Shown one piece after another: positions 61,684 through 64,000 of a stretch of 64,000 nucleotides of DNA. The translations under genes were made by a program, and so were the position numbers. Each line of letters begins with the position of its first letter. The first letter of the stretch is position 1. This stretch comes from Palleronia pontilimi (lineage in GTDB: Bacteria > Pseudomonadota > Alphaproteobacteria > Rhodobacterales > Rhodobacteraceae): the NCBI RefSeq assembly GCF_016412875.1, contig NZ_JAEKPD010000018.1, positions 53,333 to 117,332 of the forward strand. Reading direction: 5' to 3'. The notes beneath the pieces were generated by a model. It did not search any database. It saw only the letters and a list, made by a program, of their open reading frames with translations, and was not told the DNA's origin.

Positions 61684-62517
61684 ATGTTCGGAGGGCTCGA
61701 CCCGGGCACGCTGATGCTGCTGGCGGGAATCGCCGTGGGCGCGGGCATCGCCGGTGGCGTCCTGGCGGGATTGCTGGGCGTCGGCGGCGGCATCGTCATC
61801 GTCCCCGCGCTTTACCTGTCGCTGTCGCTGACCGGCATGGACCCCGCGCTGATCATGCAGGTCGCCGTGGGCACGTCGCTGTCCACCATCGTCTTCACGT
61901 CGCTGAGCTCCGGCATCGGGCACTACCGCCAGGGCGCCATCGACTTCGACCTGCTGAAGCTCTGGGCGCCGTCGATCCTGGTGGGCGTCGTCATCGGCTC
62001 GGTCTTGGGCGGCGTCGTGTCGGGGCTGGCCCTGCTGGCCGTCTTCGCCACGGTCGCGCTGATCGTGTCCTTCGACATGATGTTTCGCAAGGGCGGCGAC
62101 GGCAGCGACCAGCGCAGCTTTTCCAGGCCCGTCTGGGCGGGGCTCGGCACGCTGGCGGGCGCGATTTCGGCCATGATGGGCATCGGCGGCGGCACCGTCT
62201 GCGTGCCGCTTTTGAACTTCCTGGGCTACGACATCCGCCGCGCCGTGGGCACGTCGTCGGCCATCGGTTTCCTGATCGGCGTGCCCGGCGCGATCATCTA
62301 CGCGATTTCGGGGTTGGGGCAGGACAACCTGCCGCCCTTTTCGCTGGGCTACGTGAACCTGCTTCTGGCCGCGATCATCATTCCGCTGTCGACCAGCTTC
62401 GCCCATCTGGGCGTCCGGCTGGCCCATGCGATCCCGCGCGGCGCGCTCCGGATGGCATTCGGGCTGTTCCTGCTGGCCACGTCGCTGCGCATGTTCTGGG
62501 ACCTTTTCACCACCTGA
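61684..62517 (+). CDS. tauE: TauE/SafE-family sulfite/organosulfonate exporter
   Basis: 277 residues with GGGAGGG before the ATG. About eight helices; the duplicated family motif is seen as GGVLAGLLGVGGGIVIVPALYL in the first half and AISAMMGIGGGTVCVPLLNFLGY in the second. Members export sulfite, sulfoacetate and related anions. It precedes a ribokinase gene by 12 bases, so the two may be co-transcribed, though with no evident metabolic link. Confidence 0.93.
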   Translation: MFGGLDPGTLMLLAGIAVGAGIAGGVLAGLLGVGGGIVIVPALYLSLSLTGMDPALIMQVAVGTSLSTIVFTSLSSGIGHYRQGAIDFDLLKLWAPSILVGVVIGSVLGGVVSGLALLAVFATVALIVSFDMMFRKGGDGSDQRSFSRPVWAGLGTLAGAISAMMGIGGGTVCVPLLNFLGYDIRRAVGTSSAIGFLIGVPGAIIYAISGLGQDNLPPFSLGYVNLLLAAIIIPLSTSFAHLGVRLAHAIPRGALRMAFGLFLLATSLRMFWDLFTT

Positions 62518-62529
62518 CAGGAGCTTTCC

Positions 62530-63450
62530 ATGAGCATCGTGATTCTTGGCGTCTTCGCCGCCGATTGCGCCTTTCGCGGCCAGAGACTGCCCAGCATGGG
62601 CGAGACCGTGCTGGGCGAAGGCTTCGCGCTGGGCCCCGGCGGCAAGGGGTCGAACCAGGCGGTGGCGGCGTCGCGCGCCGGGGGCGACGTGCATTTCGTG
62701 ACAAGGCTGGGCCGCGATATCTTCGCCGACATGGCGCGCGATGTGTGGGGGCAGGCGGGCGTGACGCCCCATGTGACGGAAGACGCCGACAGCTACACGG
62801 GGGCTGCCTTCATCTACGTGAATGCCGACAGCGGCGACAACGCGATCATCGTGGCGCCTGGGGCAGGGGGGCAGCTGTCGCCCGCCGATATCGACGCCCA
62901 TGCCGCGCTGATCGGCGGGGCGGCCGTGTTCGTCACGCAGCTCGAACAGCCCATGGAGGCGGCCCATCGCGCCTTGCAGCTCGCCCGCGACGGCGGCGCG
63001 CGCACGATCCTGAATCCCGCGCCCGCCGCCGAGATCCCCGACGCGATGCTGGCGCTTTGCGATGTCATCACCCCCAACGAATCCGAGGCCGAGATCCTGA
63101 CCGGCATCGCCGTCGCCTCGGTCGACGATGCCAAGCGCGCCGCCGACGCGCTGCTGGACCGGGGCGTGGGCGCGGCGATCATCACCCTGGGCGAGAACGG
63201 CGCGCTCTACCGCGACCGCGACACCACCCTGCACGTCGCGGCGATCCGGGCGGGCGCGGTGGTCGAGACGACGGGCGCGGGCGATGCGTTCAACGGCGGA
63301 TTCGCGGCGGCGCTGGCACGCGGGGACAGTCCGGCCGACGCGGTCAGATTCGGCAACGCCACGGCAGCCTTGTCGGTGACCCGCGCGGGTGCGGCGGCGA
63401 GTATGCCTGACGGGCATGAAATCGTGGCACTTCTCTCGCGCCAGGGCTGA
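62530..63450 (+). CDS. rbsK: Ribokinase (PfkB family)
   Basis: 306 residues with CAGGAG before the ATG. PfkB signatures: GPGGKGSNQAVAASRAGGDV near residue 36, and the C-terminal TTGAGDAFNGGFAAALARG with the catalytic Asp. It phosphorylates D-ribose (or a close sugar such as a nucleoside-derived ribose) to ribose 5-phosphate. No ribose transporter or nucleosidase is adjacent. It is the last protein-coding gene before the rRNA region. Confidence 0.93.
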   Translation: MSIVILGVFAADCAFRGQRLPSMGETVLGEGFALGPGGKGSNQAVAASRAGGDVHFVTRLGRDIFADMARDVWGQAGVTPHVTEDADSYTGAAFIYVNADSGDNAIIVAPGAGGQLSPADIDAHAALIGGAAVFVTQLEQPMEAAHRALQLARDGGARTILNPAPAAEIPDAMLALCDVITPNESEAEILTGIAVASVDDAKRAADALLDRGVGAAIITLGENGALYRDRDTTLHVAAIRAGAVVETTGAGDAFNGGFAAALARGDSPADAVRFGNATAALSVTRAGAAASMPDGHEIVALLSRQG

Positions 63451-63859
63451 TCGGCGAGTCGGCATCGGGGTGTCGGATCCGGTCGAAACCATCCCGAAAG
63501 ACCGGGCAGCCAGCGGATGACGGCGCCGTGATCGAAAAAGTCGTGACAGGGGGATTCCCAGTCAAGCGCCTGATATCCCGCCGCTTTTCGGGCCGAGCAA
63601 AGCGCCCGTGCCCGCGCCTTTGGCCAGAAATCCACAGAAGTTTCTGGATTGCCCGAAAAAACCGCTTGCGGGGCTCGGGGCCTATCCGTAAACAGCCCCT
63701 CACCGGCGGCGCTGAGGCGCGGTCGGGACGCCAGACGGGGCGCCGAAGACGACCGAAAGACACCACGAAATCAAGTGGTTGACAGCGGAAACGGATCGGG
63801 GCAAACGAGGCGGCGCCAAGCGAGGCCGCGGAAAATTTCGGCAGCGATCACGAATGTGG
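63451..63859. other. Non-coding region upstream of the putative rRNA promoter
   Basis: No gene is supported across these ~400 bases: open frames here lack ribosome binding sites and familiar patterns. There is a small hairpin (AGAAATCCACAGAAGTTTCT, 63638-63657 region) and an isolated TTGACA at 63779 with no good -10. This is the sort of long upstream region typical of rRNA operons. Confidence 0.5.
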
Positions 63860-63888
63860 TTGACGCCGATTGCTACCGGGGCTAGACG
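63860..63888 (+). promoter_or_regulatory. Putative rRNA operon promoter
   Basis: TTGACG (63860-63865) and TAGACG (63883-63888) are separated by 17 bases, a good alphaproteobacterial sigma-70 arrangement. It lies ~75 bases before the boxA-like site of the rRNA leader. Start site not determined. Confidence 0.55.
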
Positions 63889-63963
63889 AAGCGGATCAAG
63901 AAATTCGAGAGGCATTCAGGCGGGCGCGCCGAAGTTGGCGCAACGGTTTGTTTTTGTCTCTCA

Positions 63964-64000
63964 CGCTCTTTGACATTGTGATATATCTGAAGAGATATGT
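63964..64000 (+). ncRNA. Leader of a 16S rRNA operon (boxA and start of the pre-16S flank)
   Basis: CGCTCTTTGACA (63964-63975) resembles the boxA antitermination site of rRNA leaders, and the final ATATCTGAAGAGATATGT is the kind of sequence that directly precedes 16S rRNA in Rhodobacterales. The 16S gene itself is beyond the window end, so this is a partial feature. Confidence 0.7.

Noticed and set aside
63528..63782. An 84-codon frame after rbsK
   Set aside because: No ribosome binding site, no recognisable pattern, and it lies in the long non-coding region before the rRNA leader.
63779..63784. TTGACA as the main rRNA promoter -35
   Set aside because: No acceptable -10 hexamer 16-18 bases downstream; the TTGACG/TAGACG pair at 63860-63888 is better placed.
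1..64000. CRISPR arrays, insertion sequences, integrases or tRNA genes
   Set aside because: Looked for direct repeats with spacers, transposase motifs and cloverleaf-forming intergenic sequence; none was convincing.

Overview
The window is a GC-rich (roughly two-thirds GC), densely packed alphaproteobacterial chromosome segment. Gene content and order point to the Rhodobacterales (Rhodobacteraceae/Roseobacter group): pdxJ after a DUF2062-like gene, a formate dehydrogenase island with DUF6505/DUF6494/DUF3305/DUF3306 genes, CobN/CobW-type aerobic B12 synthesis under a cobalamin riboswitch, and RutR with split PydAB (PreTA) pyrimidine catabolism. No phage, insertion sequence, CRISPR array or tRNA was seen. 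The last ~140 bases look like the promoter and leader of a ribosomal RNA operon whose 16S gene would start just outside the window.

Layout. 1-908: end of a DUF2062-like gene and pdxJ. 909-2298: a low-GC islet with one DUF3800 gene. 2453-16522: a formate dehydrogenase island with DUF6505, a binding-protein-like/cytochrome c protein, DUF6494, an Mrp ATPase, a biotin/lipoate-ligase-like protein, a polyferredoxin, DUF3305, DUF3306, TorD, a tiny Tat-signal protein, FdhA, FdhB, FdhC, a WD40-cytochrome c protein and a 44-residue membrane protein. 16519-19247: GST, MscL, FMN reductase, hemolysin III. 19244-27845: cobalt/cobalamin genes (cobO; riboswitch-hupE-cobW-GNAT-cobN-lrgA-lrgB). 28108-31557: smc. 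31643-34397: an orphan AglE-like sugar-binding protein and a GH1 beta-glucosidase. 34469-36754: katG with a clear terminator. 36891-39583: an unknown Cys protein, a membrane protein and an MFS carrier. 39799-43474: a three-subunit molybdenum hydroxylase (PaoABC/YagTSR-like). 43529-44851: UbiB/ABC1 kinase. 44940-60661: pyrimidine (hydantoin-type) catabolism. 60761-63450: LprI-like, DUF1127, TauE, ribokinase. 63451-64000: non-coding, ending in the rrn leader.

How the genes work together. In the formate island FdhA (Mo/W-pterin, 4Fe-4S, Cys rather than Sec) would pass electrons through FdhB to the membrane cytochrome b FdhC. TorD, the 4Fe-4S proteins and Mrp would serve maturation, and several small conserved genes have no known job. 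In the pyrimidine region PreT/PreA reduce uracil or thymine, HydA opens the dihydropyrimidine ring and HyuC removes the carbamoyl group. A RutR repressor and an NMT1-type ABC transporter complete the unit, and two RutR-box-like palindromes sit where such a regulon needs them. In the cobalt region the riboswitch would shut off HupE (metal permease), CobW and CobN when B12 is sufficient.

Most notable oddities: a ligase-like protein without a usable catalytic lysine; a shortened binding-protein-like domain fused to cytochrome c; a decayed second copy of the hydA 5' end; a DNA glycosylase and a methyltransferase placed between preT and preA; two single-gene low-GC islets; and an 11-bp motif present three times between two ABC transporter genes.
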